The notes under the pieces: model-generated
Database searches by the model: none
Seen by the model: the letters and a program-made list of their open reading frames with translations, nothing else
What the model was told of the DNA's origin: nothing
In this document: positions 25,451 through 34,464 of the stretch, one piece after another
How the letters are laid out: the number at the start of each line of letters is the position of its first letter
Position numbering within the stretch: the first letter of the stretch is position 1
Translations under genes and position numbers: made by a program
Assembly: GCA_028280325.1 (NCBI GenBank)
Contig: JANQLZ010000144.1
Span: 1 to 49,474, forward strand
Direction: 5' to 3'
Origin: Bacillota bacterium
GTDB lineage: Bacteria; Bacillota; UBA994; PWPR01
Length of the DNA stretch: 49,474 bases

Positions 25451-26653
25451 ATGAGAATATTAGTACAAAAATATGGTGGAACATCAGTGGCAACAGAAGA
25501 ATCGAGAGAGGTACTGGCGAGAAGCGTAATTGAGGCTTATGAAAAAGGTTATGGTCTGGTTGTGGTAGTATCAGCTATGGGCAGATTTGGCCAGCCTTAT
25601 GCAACTGATACCTTACTTAGCTTAATTGAGAACAGTAAAGATGCCGTCCCTGATCGGGAAAAAGATCTGTTAATGTCTTGCGGGGAGGTAATTTCCTCAG
25701 TTGTGGTCGCCTCTAACCTGCAGGCAAAAGGGATGAAGGTAAGTGTTCTAACTGGCTTTCAGGCTGGAATAAAAACTACTTCTAATTTCGGCCGAGCGCG
25801 AATAATAAATATAGACACGACTAAAATTCATAGCCATCTGAAGCAGGGGCAAATTGTAATAGTTGCCGGGTTTCAGGGGATGGATGAAAATAACGATATA
25901 ACCACTTTAGGCAGAGGAGGAAGTGATACAACAGCGATTGCTTTAGGTATTGCTCTTGAAGCAGTCAGGGTGGAGATCTATACTGATGTGTCCGGTGTAA
26001 TGACAGCAGATCCTCGCATAGCACCTCAGGCCTATGTTATAGATAAAATTTCTTATCAGGAACTATTTCAAATGACCAGTAAAGGAGCTAAAGTTGTGCA
26101 TCCTCGAGCTGTAGAATTGGCAATGCAGAATCATATGCCGTTGTTGGTGGCCACTCCCAGTAAAGCTGATCAGGGAACCCTTATTATTGATACAGACAAT
26201 AAAAGGGTATTTGAGAATGAGCCGGTACATGTTATCACAGCTATCGCCAACATGAATGATTTAATCCAGTTTAATCTGCAAAGGCTGGAATCGAATCAGG
26301 CCAAGCTATTGTATGAATCATTGGCTAATGCCGGTGTTAGCCTGGATTTAATCAATATCGGAATAAGAGGACATAATTTTGTAACCAAAAAATCGTCTTA
26401 CAGGCATGCCACAGCTGTATTTGAAAAGTTAAAACTTGAGTATCAGGTTATTAAAAATGTCAGCAAGGTATCCTGCATAGGAACCGGTATGCATAATCAG
26501 CCGGGAGTACTGTCCCAGATTGTCAGCACCTTGGTTACCAACAACATTGAGATTATTCAGACCAGTGACTCTCATATGACAATAACCTGCCTGGTTTATC
26601 AGGATGATGCTGAAAATGCAGTACGGCTCCTGCATCAAAAGTTTTGTGAATAA
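25451..26653 (+). CDS. dapG: aspartate kinase
   Basis: First enzyme of the lysine/diaminopimelate/dipicolinate pathway. The N-terminal QKYGGTSVA (about residues 5-13) is the kinase signature. GRGGSDTTAIALG (about 156-168) and TDVSGVMTADPRI follow. Two ACT regulatory domains fill residues about 260-400. ATG 25451 fits AAGGA at 25438-25442 better than ATG 25442. Length is 400 residues. Its place behind dpaAB and before tepA matches dapG of Bacillus, the diaminopimelate-inhibited isozyme. However, asd and dapA, which flank it there, are missing here. Confidence 0.9.
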   Translation: MRILVQKYGGTSVATEESREVLARSVIEAYEKGYGLVVVVSAMGRFGQPYATDTLLSLIENSKDAVPDREKDLLMSCGEVISSVVVASNLQAKGMKVSVLTGFQAGIKTTSNFGRARIINIDTTKIHSHLKQGQIVIVAGFQGMDENNDITTLGRGGSDTTAIALGIALEAVRVEIYTDVSGVMTADPRIAPQAYVIDKISYQELFQMTSKGAKVVHPRAVELAMQNHMPLLVATPSKADQGTLIIDTDNKRVFENEPVHVITAIANMNDLIQFNLQRLESNQAKLLYESLANAGVSLDLINIGIRGHNFVTKKSSYRHATAVFEKLKLEYQVIKNVSKVSCIGTGMHNQPGVLSQIVSTLVTNNIEIIQTSDSHMTITCLVYQDDAENAVRLLHQKFCE

Positions 26654-26680
26654 TTATTTTTTTCTTTCCAACTATATTAG

Positions 26681-26719
26681 GGGCTCGCTGCTTTTATTTA
26701 AAGCGAGCCCTGTTCATTT
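26681..26719 (+). terminator. hairpin terminator after the aspartate kinase
   Basis: Perfect 9-bp GC-rich stem (GGGCTCGCT at 26681-26689, AGCGAGCCC at 26702-26710) with a 12-base loop, followed by TGTTCATTT, a weak T-tract. Confidence 0.7.
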
Positions 26720-26772
26720 GTATATATCATGAAATTAGATAAATACTATATTAGATAAAGGTAGGTGGAAAG

Positions 26773-27441
26773 ATGGATAATGAAAAACAGGAAAATAAAA
26801 ATCTGGAGGCAATCAATCAATTAGGTCAGACTAAAGTTGTCAGTGATAATAGTAACATCCATATTGTCACTATTATTGGTCAGGTGGAAGGACATCTGGT
26901 ATTACCTCCCCAGAATAAAACAACAAAATATGAACATATTTTACCTCAGCTGGTGGCTATAGAGCAGAACCCCGACATCCACGGAATCTTACTGCTGATA
27001 AATACCGTAGGAGGGGATGTAGAGGCGGGTTTGGCAATAGCTGAAGTCATCGCCAGTATGTCTACAGCTACTGTGTCAATTGTGCTGGGCGGAGGGCACT
27101 CCATTGGCATTCCTATTGCTGTTTCAGCTGATTACAGTTTTATAGTGCATACAGCTACTATGACGGTTCATCCGATCAGACTGACAGGTTTGGTTATAAG
27201 TGTACCCCAAACCTATGACCACTTGAATAAAATGCAGGAGAGAATCATAAATTTTGTCGTTAATAACTCCAGAATTTCTGATGAAAGCTTCAGGCAGCTA
27301 ATGTTTAATACCGGAGATCTGGCTCGGGATATCGGAACAGTTCTGGTCGGAAATGAGGCGGTTAACTCAGGCTTAATTGATGCCGTTGGGGGAGTGCATC
27401 ATGCTTTATCAATGCTTAAGCGCTTGATTGGAGAAAAGTAA
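26773..27441 (+). CDS. tepA: ClpP-family serine protease TepA
   Basis: ClpP/SppA-like protease called translocation-enhancing protein in Bacillus; its exact role is debated. The probable nucleophile is S110 in GGGHSIG, and the histidine is H133 in MTVHPIR, matching the ClpP layout. [10 protein letters not shown] gives the oxyanion region. It lacks a signal peptide or membrane segment, so it should act in the cytosol. Length is 222 residues. It is followed by ylzJ and then, after an insertion, spoIIIE, an order conserved in Bacillus. Confidence 0.87.
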   Translation: MDNEKQENKNLEAINQLGQTKVVSDNSNIHIVTIIGQVEGHLVLPPQNKTTKYEHILPQLVAIEQNPDIHGILLLINTVGGDVEAGLAIAEVIASMSTATVSIVLGGGHSIGIPIAVSADYSFIVHTATMTVHPIRLTGLVISVPQTYDHLNKMQERIINFVVNNSRISDESFRQLMFNTGDLARDIGTVLVGNEAVNSGLIDAVGGVHHALSMLKRLIGEK

Positions 27442-27442
27442 A

Positions 27443-27658
27443 ATGCTGTATACGGTTGTGCCGATAGAGCAGATAATGGATCAAAAAGAACAAAGGTCTC
27501 ATTATCAGGAAATGAATATCAGTGGAATACCCTGCTATGTTGAAAAGCTGAGTGACTTCGAATATAAAATAATCCGCATCCATACCTCTGACCCCAAAAA
27601 GTACTTAGCAAAAGAACTCCAGCCAGGAGCGATAGTTAATCTCAAAGACAAACTTTAA
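27443..27658 (+). CDS. ylzJ: YlzJ-like small protein
   Basis: A 71-residue protein of unknown function. The start LYTVVPIEQIM and the ending ELQPGAIVNL are recognisable from YlzJ of Bacillus, which also sits between tepA and spoIIIE. ATG 27443 is nine bases after GGAG and one base after the tepA stop, so the two genes are coupled. An upstream in-frame TTG at 27428 lacks a ribosome site. Confidence 0.83.
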   Translation: MLYTVVPIEQIMDQKEQRSHYQEMNISGIPCYVEKLSDFEYKIIRIHTSDPKKYLAKELQPGAIVNLKDKL

Positions 27659-27671
27659 TAGTTGTTGTTTA

Positions 27672-27833
27672 TAAGATAACGATTTACTTGAGTAAATCGT
27701 TATCTTAGTGTTTAAAAGTAAGAATTCGGCAACTCGAATCGGTTTATTTTTGCTTATTTTAAGGTAGCGATTTGTTTTCATAAATCGCTTTATCATTGCT
27801 CGTCTTAAGGTAACGATTTGTTTTCACAAATCG
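27672..27833. repeat. cluster of three related palindromic repeats
   Basis: Three inverted repeats share an AAGRTARCGATTT core. Unit 1 is a perfect 16-bp stem (arms 27672-27687 and 27692-27707, loop TTGA). Unit 2 has arms AGCGATTT at 27766-27773 and 27782-27789. Unit 3 has arms CGATTTG at 27814-27820 and 27827-27833. Units 2 and 3 are near-identical direct repeats 46 bases apart. None is followed by a good T-tract. They fill most of the 261-base gap between ylzJ and uppP. A REP-like element, a protein-binding cluster or a termination zone are all possible. Confidence 0.8.
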
Positions 27834-27884
27834 CTTAATTATCCCCCACATTATTTTTTATGTCATATTTTTAAAACAATTTTA

Positions 27885-27893
27885 TGATATAAT
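27885..27893 (+). promoter_or_regulatory. extended -10 promoter of uppP
   Basis: TGATATAAT at 27885-27893 combines the extended TGN with a perfect TATAAT, 27 bases before the uppP start. The -35 region is only AT-rich. Confidence 0.45.
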
Positions 27894-27919
27894 AAAGGTT
27901 GTTGTTGGGAGGTTACATC

Positions 27920-28738
27920 ATGTGGTGGAAATCATTGTTACTGGGCATTATTCAGGGCTTAACAGAATTTTTGCCAATCAGCAGTTCCGGACATTTAGTC
28001 TTAGCCAGTGAATTGTTAAACGTCAATGCTCCAGGTAATTTAATGGAGGTCATGCTGCATTTAGGCACCTTGTTGTCAGTTGTAGTCTGCTTTTGGCATA
28101 AGATAACTGCTTTGGTTATAGACTTTTTTAGTTTGTTTTCTAAAAAAAGAGCCAGAATTATTAAAAGACACCGTAATTATAAGTACCAGAATTTATCAAT
28201 CTATTTAATAGTGGCTTCTCTACCGGCAGTTGTAACCGGCCTTGTTTTAGACAGTTATTTTTCAGTATTGTTTGATAAAGTGATTTATACTGGAATAGCT
28301 CTGCTGTTTACAGGAACAGTATTATGGTGGGCTGACAAATCCTCAAACGGCAGAAAAGGCCTGTCCAAGATGAAGGTCAAAGACGCCCTGATAATTGGCC
28401 TATGGCAGAGTATCGCCGTGATTCCCGGTATCTCACGGGCTGGAATGACCATATCTGCCGGTTTTAAAAGAGGTTTGAAAAAAGAGGATGCTGTGGAGTG
28501 GTCTTTTTTAATGGCTATACCTATCATTGCGGGTGCTACCGTGGTAAAAATACCCGCAGTATTAAATAATCCGGCCATAGATATCCGAAGTATTTTAATT
28601 GGAACAATCGCTGCATTTGCTGCTGGTATTTTAGCAATTAAACTGCTGCTTCGAATAATAAAACAACGGGGTTGGAGGATGTTTGCGGTGTACTGTTGGC
28701 TGGTAGGTATTATAATAGTGATTACAACAGTTGTCTAA
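27920..28738 (+). CDS. uppP: undecaprenyl-diphosphatase (BacA/UppP)
   Basis: Integral membrane enzyme recycling undecaprenyl diphosphate, the lipid carrier of cell-wall synthesis. Signatures are GLTEFLPISSSGHL near residues 13-26 and the second active-site motif SIAVIPGISRAGMT near 165-178, with about seven membrane helices. I start at ATG 27920, seven bases after GGGAGG, giving 272 residues; the frame extends to 27899 without a ribosome site. It has its own promoter and interrupts the usual ylzJ-spoIIIE adjacency. Confidence 0.95.
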   Translation: MWWKSLLLGIIQGLTEFLPISSSGHLVLASELLNVNAPGNLMEVMLHLGTLLSVVVCFWHKITALVIDFFSLFSKKRARIIKRHRNYKYQNLSIYLIVASLPAVVTGLVLDSYFSVLFDKVIYTGIALLFTGTVLWWADKSSNGRKGLSKMKVKDALIIGLWQSIAVIPGISRAGMTISAGFKRGLKKEDAVEWSFLMAIPIIAGATVVKIPAVLNNPAIDIRSILIGTIAAFAAGILAIKLLLRIIKQRGWRMFAVYCWLVGIIIVITTVV

Positions 28739-28800
28739 ATTATGGCTGTTAGTTAAATATAAGTTATGTAAATGACTCAATATATAATGAGGTGAAACTG

Positions 28801-31005
28801 GTGCCAAAAATAGCAAAAAAAACTAAAGAAAATAAATTTAAGAACGAAGTAATAGGTATATCTTTAATCCTGGTGGCTATCCTTATTTCCTTAGCCCTGC
28901 TCAACAGCAGCGATTCCGGATTTATTGGGAAATTTCTCTATCGATTCGTTGCCAATATATTTGGGGCCAATGGAGCCTGGTTTCTGGTTTTAATGATAGT
29001 ATTTATGGGCATAAGTAAAATAATAAACGATCAACTGGTATTGGATACCCGTCTAATGCTTAATCTGCTGTTCCTGTTAATAACGGTATTAAGCATTATT
29101 CATATTTTTAGTATACCGGCGGACAAGCTGGACGATGCTTTAAATCTGGGCTTGAAAAGTCAGGGTGGAGGCATCATCGGCGGCATATTTGTAATCCTGC
29201 TGATTAAAGCCCTGGGCTATTGGGGGATGGTAATTGCCTTAGTGGCTTTTTCACTGCTCAATATCTTATTGATTACCAGACTCAGTTTTGTGGATTTCTT
29301 TAAAAGAATTTTCGATTTTATAGCTGCAAAGTTAAATGCAAAACAGGCTGCTGCATCTAAAAAGCCTAAAAAAACTGCCCTCAAAAAAGATAGTATCGTC
29401 ATTGAGCAAAGCAGCATCAGGCGCGTTCCTAAAAAAACCGTCGAAAAAAGCGTGGTAAAAGTTGAGAAACCCAAGCCGGCAACAGGGCCGGAAAACTCGG
29501 CAAATGTGGAGGCAACCCCCAAGCAAGATGCCCCATTAGCTATGCAGTTAACTTTGCCGGAGATTAATTATTCGATACCCTCGCTGGATTTGTTAGAGGA
29601 TATCGAGTTAGTGACCAACAACAATCAGCAGTTTATCAGAGATCAGGCGTTTAAAATAGAAGAAACACTCAAAAATTTTAGAATTGAATCGCGGGTAACC
29701 CGGGTTGCCGTCGGACCTACCATAACCCGCTATGAGCTGCAGATTGCCGCAGGTATTAAAGTGAGTAAAGTCTCCGCTTTAGAGGATGACATAGCCCTTA
29801 GTCTGGCTGTAGCTCATATCAGAATTGAGGCCCCAATTCCCGGAAAATCAGCAATCGGCATTGAGGTTCCCAATGAATCTAACAGCACTGTTCATCTGAA
29901 GCAGGTGTTAACCAGCAGTGAATATAAGGAGAAAAAGGGTAATCTGATCGTCGGTATGGGCTTAGATATTTCTGGTAAGCCAGTTGTTGCAGATATTTGC
30001 AGCATGCCTCATATGCTTATTGCCGGAGCTACCGGTTCTGGCAAGTCGGTTTGTATTAATGTAATTATCAATAGTATTTTGTTCCGGTTTTCTCCGGCAA
30101 GTGTGAAGTTTGTGATGATTGACCCTAAACGGGTTGAGTTAAGCTGTTATAATGGTTTGCCTCATCTGCTGACCCCGGTAGTGACGGATGCCAAAAAAGC
30201 ATCATCAGCCTTGTTTTGGGTTGTACAGGAAATGGACAAGCGTTATGAGGCTTTGGCTAAACGTGGAGCACGAGATATCAACAAGTACAACGAGATAGTC
30301 GGTTCCGATAATGTGGAAAACTCTGGGGAAAAACTGCCTTTTATCGTGGTCATCATTGATGAGCTGGCAGATTTAATGATGGTTGCTTCCAGCGATGTGG
30401 AAGACGCAATTTGCAGGATCGCTCAAATGGGGCGTGCGGCTGGAATCCATTTAGTTGTGGGAACCCAGCGTCCGTCAGTTGATGTAATCACCGGTTTAAT
30501 TAAGGCTAATATTCCAGCCAGAATTGCTTTTGCAGTATCCTCTGCGATTGACAGCAGGACAATCCTGGATATGTCAGGTGCAGAAAAATTGCTCGGCAAA
30601 GGAGATATGCTTTATGCCGAGCCTGGAACAAGTAAGCCGATTCGAGTCCAGGGAGCCTTTATTTCTGACAGTGAGGTGGCCAGAGTCGTTGATTTTATTA
30701 GTGACCAAGCCAGTGTCGAGTATGTTAAAGAGGACTTTCAAGAGAGAGAGAGTTTTAATGGAGCAATCGCAAATGATCGGGACCAATACTTTAATGATGT
30801 TGTCAGATTAGTAGTTGAAAATAATTCAGCCTCTATTTCGATGATTCAGCGCAGATTCAGAGTTGGCTATGCCCGAGCGGCCCGGATTATTGATCAGCTT
30901 GAACAGGCCGGCATAGTTGGTGGCTATGAAGGGAGCAAGCCCAGAAAGGTCTACGCAGATACAGAGATAGTTAGAAAAATATTAAATGAAACTGAAGAAG
31001 CATAG
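28801..31005 (+). CDS. spoIIIE: DNA translocase SpoIIIE/FtsK
   Basis: Septal motor that pumps the chromosome into the forespore and clears DNA from division septa. The N-terminus has four membrane helices (residues about 15-165). A Lys/Pro-rich linker runs to about residue 250. The RecA-like motor carries Walker A GATGSGKSV at 409-417 and Walker B VVIIDELADLM. The C-terminal gamma winged helix reads SISMIQRRFRVGYARAARII. The preferred start is GTG 28801, six bases after AGGTG, giving 734 residues. The second FtsK paralogue common in Bacilli cannot be assessed here. Confidence 0.95.
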   Translation: MPKIAKKTKENKFKNEVIGISLILVAILISLALLNSSDSGFIGKFLYRFVANIFGANGAWFLVLMIVFMGISKIINDQLVLDTRLMLNLLFLLITVLSIIHIFSIPADKLDDALNLGLKSQGGGIIGGIFVILLIKALGYWGMVIALVAFSLLNILLITRLSFVDFFKRIFDFIAAKLNAKQAAASKKPKKTALKKDSIVIEQSSIRRVPKKTVEKSVVKVEKPKPATGPENSANVEATPKQDAPLAMQLTLPEINYSIPSLDLLEDIELVTNNNQQFIRDQAFKIEETLKNFRIESRVTRVAVGPTITRYELQIAAGIKVSKVSALEDDIALSLAVAHIRIEAPIPGKSAIGIEVPNESNSTVHLKQVLTSSEYKEKKGNLIVGMGLDISGKPVVADICSMPHMLIAGATGSGKSVCINVIINSILFRFSPASVKFVMIDPKRVELSCYNGLPHLLTPVVTDAKKASSALFWVVQEMDKRYEALAKRGARDINKYNEIVGSDNVENSGEKLPFIVVIIDELADLMMVASSDVEDAICRIAQMGRAAGIHLVVGTQRPSVDVITGLIKANIPARIAFAVSSAIDSRTILDMSGAEKLLGKGDMLYAEPGTSKPIRVQGAFISDSEVARVVDFISDQASVEYVKEDFQERESFNGAIANDRDQYFNDVVRLVVENNSASISMIQRRFRVGYARAARIIDQLEQAGIVGGYEGSKPRKVYADTEIVRKILNETEEA

Positions 31006-31016
31006 GGGGGATAGAA

Positions 31017-31415
31017 ATGTTTGAATTGGGTATTTACGTTAAGAGCAAGCGGGAGGAGCTTGGCGTAAGCTATGAAGAGCTTTATGAACGCACCAGGATC
31101 AGAACACTTTATCTGCAGTCAATTGAAGAAGGTAATTATGACATTTTGCCGGGTGAGGTTTATTTAAAAGGCTTTTTGCGAACTATTGCCAGAGAGCTGG
31201 AACTGGATTATCAGCATTTAATCGAGCTTTATAATGCTGACAGAAAGGTTTTAGCTAATGATTTGGACACCGAAGAAGAGGAAATCAGTGTCCCTAAAAA
31301 ACAAGGGGCCAGTTCGGCCAACAGTAAACTTGTGTGGCTGATATTTGGTTTAATTGTAATTGGCAGCATTGTGGTCTTCTTCCTGACGCAAAAAACGCCT
31401 GGTGCAATATTTTAG
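31017..31415 (+). CDS. short RodZ-like helix-turn-helix membrane protein
   Basis: Residues 1-70 form a Cro/HTH_25 domain (YVKSKREELGVSYEELYERT and the GEVYLKGFLRTIARELELD segment) as in RodZ, the MreB-linked cell-shape protein. One membrane helix spans about 104-125. The protein then stops after a few residues: the periplasmic domain of full RodZ is absent. Length is 132 residues. In Bacillus, rodZ (ymfM) also lies between spoIIIE and pgsA, supporting the link. It starts 11 bases after spoIIIE with GGGGGG as its ribosome site. Confidence 0.8.
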   Translation: MFELGIYVKSKREELGVSYEELYERTRIRTLYLQSIEEGNYDILPGEVYLKGFLRTIARELELDYQHLIELYNADRKVLANDLDTEEEEISVPKKQGASSANSKLVWLIFGLIVIGSIVVFFLTQKTPGAIF

Positions 31416-31439
31416 CTGATATTTGTTGGAGGTTTAATA

Positions 31440-32474
31440 GTGATAAGAGTTACATTGTGTAAAGATGACAGGATCATCGCTCAGGACATTTCCTGGGAAG
31501 AATTTATGGCCAAATACCGGTTTCAGTCCGGATTGGTCTGGATAGACATGGATCAAGCTGATGAACAGGAGTGGCAGCAATTATGTCAGTATTTCGACTT
31601 GGAGCAGTCCACAATTACAACCAGTAAACATTATACTGAATACCCGTTGATAGAGGAGTATGATGATTACACCTTTATTGCTACCCATATCTATGAGCTG
31701 AATCACGTCTCTCTGAAAAGTATCAAGAAGGAGCTGGACATATTCATTGGCAACAGCTACCTGATCACGGTTCACAGAGGTGAAATGATGCTGATAGACC
31801 GCATCCGGGACTCAATTGGATCGATTAGCTCCTATATCAGAAACGATCATTCAATGTTGGCCATTTATATATTAATAGAACATTTAAATTCATTTAATCA
31901 GATTGTCAACCTGTTAGAAAACAGAGTAGAAACAATAGAGGAAAGTATTTTAAAAAATGAAAAAGATGATATCCTGGACGATATAATAAATTTCAGAAGT
32001 TATTGTAATCAGCTGAAAAGAAATATTAGACCAATATGTGACCAATACCATCATTTTACACTTTTCAACAGCAGCAGGCTTTCAGAAAGGTCTTCCCGGG
32101 CCTTAAGAATTTTAGAAGATAAGGCCTTTGCTGTTCGAGAGAATATCGACATCATTCGGGACTCATTAAGCAGTTTGCAAGACAGTTATTTAACCGTTGT
32201 TTCCAACAGAATGAATGAGATATCATTTAGAATGAACGAGGTTATCCACCAGCTGACGTTGGTATCAACAATCTTTCTACCGCTCAGCTTTATAACCGGA
32301 TGGTATGGAATGAACTTTAAAAACATGCCATTGATAGAATGGTGGCTGGGTTATCCAGTGATTATTGTCGTAACGATTGGCATAGCATTCTTTTTAAACA
32401 GATTATTCAAAAGAAGAGGATGGTATTTTGTCACAATAGAAAAGAAGAATAGAAAAAGAAAAAATGACAAGTAA
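31440..32474 (+). CDS. CorA-like magnesium/divalent cation transporter
   Basis: Pentameric channel family. The large cytosolic N-terminal domain, the long helices around residues 200-265, and the selectivity motif YGMN (GMN at 290-292) are all present. Two C-terminal membrane helices (about 270-288 and 305-325) and a very basic tail end the 344 residues. GTG 31440 is seven bases after GGAGG. Its end overlaps rimO by 11 bases, so the two are coupled. Whether it carries Mg2+, Co2+ or Ni2+ is not visible. Confidence 0.9.
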   Translation: MIRVTLCKDDRIIAQDISWEEFMAKYRFQSGLVWIDMDQADEQEWQQLCQYFDLEQSTITTSKHYTEYPLIEEYDDYTFIATHIYELNHVSLKSIKKELDIFIGNSYLITVHRGEMMLIDRIRDSIGSISSYIRNDHSMLAIYILIEHLNSFNQIVNLLENRVETIEESILKNEKDDILDDIINFRSYCNQLKRNIRPICDQYHHFTLFNSSRLSERSSRALRILEDKAFAVRENIDIIRDSLSSLQDSYLTVVSNRMNEISFRMNEVIHQLTLVSTIFLPLSFITGWYGMNFKNMPLIEWWLGYPVIIVVTIGIAFFLNRLFKRRGWYFVTIEKKNRKRKNDK

Positions 32475-33819
32475 GAATAATACGACAACGGTATACTTTG
32501 TACGCCTGGGTTGTGATAAAAATGATATCGACGCCGAGATTATGGCCGGTTTATTGAGCAGGGAGAGGTATCAGATCGTTGCTGATCCGGTTTCAGCGGA
32601 GATAATAATTATCAATACCTGTGGCTTCATCAACAGTGCCAAACAAGAATCAATTGATTACATTCTCGAGGCAATCAGTTTTAAAAATAACGGCAAATGT
32701 GAGAAAATCATAGTTACAGGATGTTTAGCACAGCGTTATGCTCAGGAATTAGCTGTAGAGCTTGCTGAAGTTGATGCCTTTGTGGGGGTAGGAGATATAG
32801 ATCAAATAGCATCGATAATAAATGGGGTACGGCACAATACTGCTGATCGAATCTACTGCAGTGACCCACGCCTCAGTCAGAGCTTTTTTGCCAGAGAGGT
32901 GCGTACCGGGGATGTCACTGCCTATGTTAAAATCTCTGAGGGCTGTGACAGTCACTGTTCCTATTGCGTTATTCCTCAGTTGAGAGGCAGGTTTAGGAGC
33001 CGGCCCGCAGACAGTATTGTCGAGGAAGTAACAAGGTTAGCTGAGCAGGGGGTTAAAGAGATCAATCTGGTAGCTCAAAATACCACTGCTTATGGCCTGG
33101 ACTTCGCCGGCAAGCCCCAGTTGGTAGAGCTATTGACTGAGTTGCTGACCATAAAAGAAATCAGATGGTACAGGTTATTGTACTGTTACCAGGATAATAT
33201 TACTGAAGAACTGATTAACCTTATTGCCCGAGAAGATAGAATTGCTTCTTATTTAGACATTCCGATCCAACACTCCCATCCGGTGATTTTGGAGAGAATG
33301 AACAGAACCGCCATCGATCGGGTGTCAGTAGAGTGGTTTAATAAAATACGTCAGCGAATTCCCAACCTGACTTTACGAACCACCGTCATGGTAGGATTTC
33401 CCGGTGAAGGGGAAGCGGAGTTTACCCACTTACTGGACTTTATTAATCAGGTCAGATTCAACCATTTAGGGGTATTCTGCTTTTCTGCGGAAGAGGGCAC
33501 TCCAGCTTATCGAATGCCTGGCCAGGTCGATCAGCGCACCAGCCGCAGCCGGTCCAGTCGGATAAAAGAGGAACAGCAGATTATTGCGCTGCAGGAAAAG
33601 AAAAAGCTGCTCTATCAGCGACTGCCGATAATGCTGATCGAACAGCAAGGTGAAATATGGCTGGGGAGAGGGGCTGGCGATGCCCCCGAAATTGACGGTG
33701 TCTGCCAGGTTAGAGATGTGTCCGGTGCCGGAAAAGGCGATATAGTTTTGGTAGAAGTAGAGCATGCTGACTTTGATCATATCCAAGGGAGAATGTTAGA
33801 GATTGAAAAACGTTCCTAA
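32464..33819 (+). CDS. rimO: ribosomal protein S12 methylthiotransferase RimO
   Basis: Radical SAM enzyme adding a methylthio group to an aspartate of ribosomal protein S12. The N-terminal UPF0004 domain begins RLGCDKNDIDAEIM, the pattern typical of RimO rather than MiaB. Radical SAM cysteines are C161, C165 and C168 (CDSHCSYC). A TRAM domain lies at about residues 380-445. Length is 451 residues. It overlaps both corA and pgsA, placing it inside a tight operon. The paralogue miaB is at the end of the window. Confidence 0.93.
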   Translation: MTSKNNTTTVYFVRLGCDKNDIDAEIMAGLLSRERYQIVADPVSAEIIIINTCGFINSAKQESIDYILEAISFKNNGKCEKIIVTGCLAQRYAQELAVELAEVDAFVGVGDIDQIASIINGVRHNTADRIYCSDPRLSQSFFAREVRTGDVTAYVKISEGCDSHCSYCVIPQLRGRFRSRPADSIVEEVTRLAEQGVKEINLVAQNTTAYGLDFAGKPQLVELLTELLTIKEIRWYRLLYCYQDNITEELINLIAREDRIASYLDIPIQHSHPVILERMNRTAIDRVSVEWFNKIRQRIPNLTLRTTVMVGFPGEGEAEFTHLLDFINQVRFNHLGVFCFSAEEGTPAYRMPGQVDQRTSRSRSSRIKEEQQIIALQEKKKLLYQRLPIMLIEQQGEIWLGRGAGDAPEIDGVCQVRDVSGAGKGDIVLVEVEHADFDHIQGRMLEIEKRS

Positions 33820-34342
33820 TATAATTACACTGGTGAGAATCATAAGCCTGCCCTTTCTGGTCTTTTTTTTGTTGGCTGGGACACCATTGGCCAACATAAT
33901 ATCGTTAGTAATATTCATACTTGCCTCTCTTACCGATTTTTTAGACGGCTATATTGCCCGCAGATATAATCTGGTATCTAATTTAGGCAAACTGTTAGAT
34001 CCTTTGGCAGACAAGCTGCTGGTAGCCAGTGTTCTGGTTACCATGACTGCAGCAGGTGAAGTGTCTCCCATAGTGGTGTTGATTATTTTGACCCGGGAGC
34101 TGGCGGTAACAGGGTTGCGTTCAATTGTTGCTTCAGAGGGGATGGTTATTGCAGCCAGTAAGTACGGCAAGCTGAAAACAATCTCCCAGATATTAGCTAT
34201 AACAACCTTAATTATTGCCAGAATTCTGACCACAACATCGGTATGGCCAGCTGTAGGTACAGCGCTGTTATACATAGCCACTTTTATTACTGTGCTCTCT
34301 GGTATTGACTACTTTTATAAGGCGAGAAGTGTGTTTCTTTAG
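33803..34342 (+). CDS. pgsA: CDP-diacylglycerol-glycerol-3-phosphate 3-phosphatidyltransferase
   Basis: Makes phosphatidylglycerol phosphate. The complete CDP-alcohol phosphotransferase motif (DGxxARx8Gx3Dx3D) is present in DGYIARRYNLVSNLGKLLD and the following PLAD. Four or five membrane helices fill the 179 residues. The start is TTG 33803, within the end of rimO and about ten bases after GGGAG. It is in the Bacillus-like position after the rodZ gene. cinA and recA, which follow there, are absent. Confidence 0.94.
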   Translation: MKNVPNIITLVRIISLPFLVFFLLAGTPLANIISLVIFILASLTDFLDGYIARRYNLVSNLGKLLDPLADKLLVASVLVTMTAAGEVSPIVVLIILTRELAVTGLRSIVASEGMVIAASKYGKLKTISQILAITTLIIARILTTTSVWPAVGTALLYIATFITVLSGIDYFYKARSVFL

Positions 34343-34402
34343 TGTTTTACAATTCTCTCAATTATTAATAAAAAACCTCTATTTTTTTTCATTTCAATGT
34401 AG

Positions 34403-34439
34403 TATAATGTTTGGGAGCAATGGATTAGTCCATTGCTCC
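34403..34439 (+). promoter_or_regulatory. promoter -10 with a perfect operator-like palindrome
   Basis: TATAAT at 34403-34408 is followed at once by an 11-bp perfect inverted repeat (GGAGCAATGGA at 34414-34424, complement at 34429-34439, loop TTAG). The predicted transcription start, near 34415, falls at its left edge. No T-tract follows, so it is unlikely to be a terminator. It may be the operator of the GntR regulator it precedes, or an mRNA 5' hairpin. The -35 is poor. Confidence 0.55.
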
Positions 34440-34464
34440 TATACCTTGAGAAGGGAAGTGCTAT

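Noticed and set aside
27672-27833. Possible small CRISPR array from three spaced repeats
   Set aside because: The units differ in length and sequence, each is itself a palindrome, the spacing is unequal (about 88 and 46 bases), and no cas gene is present.
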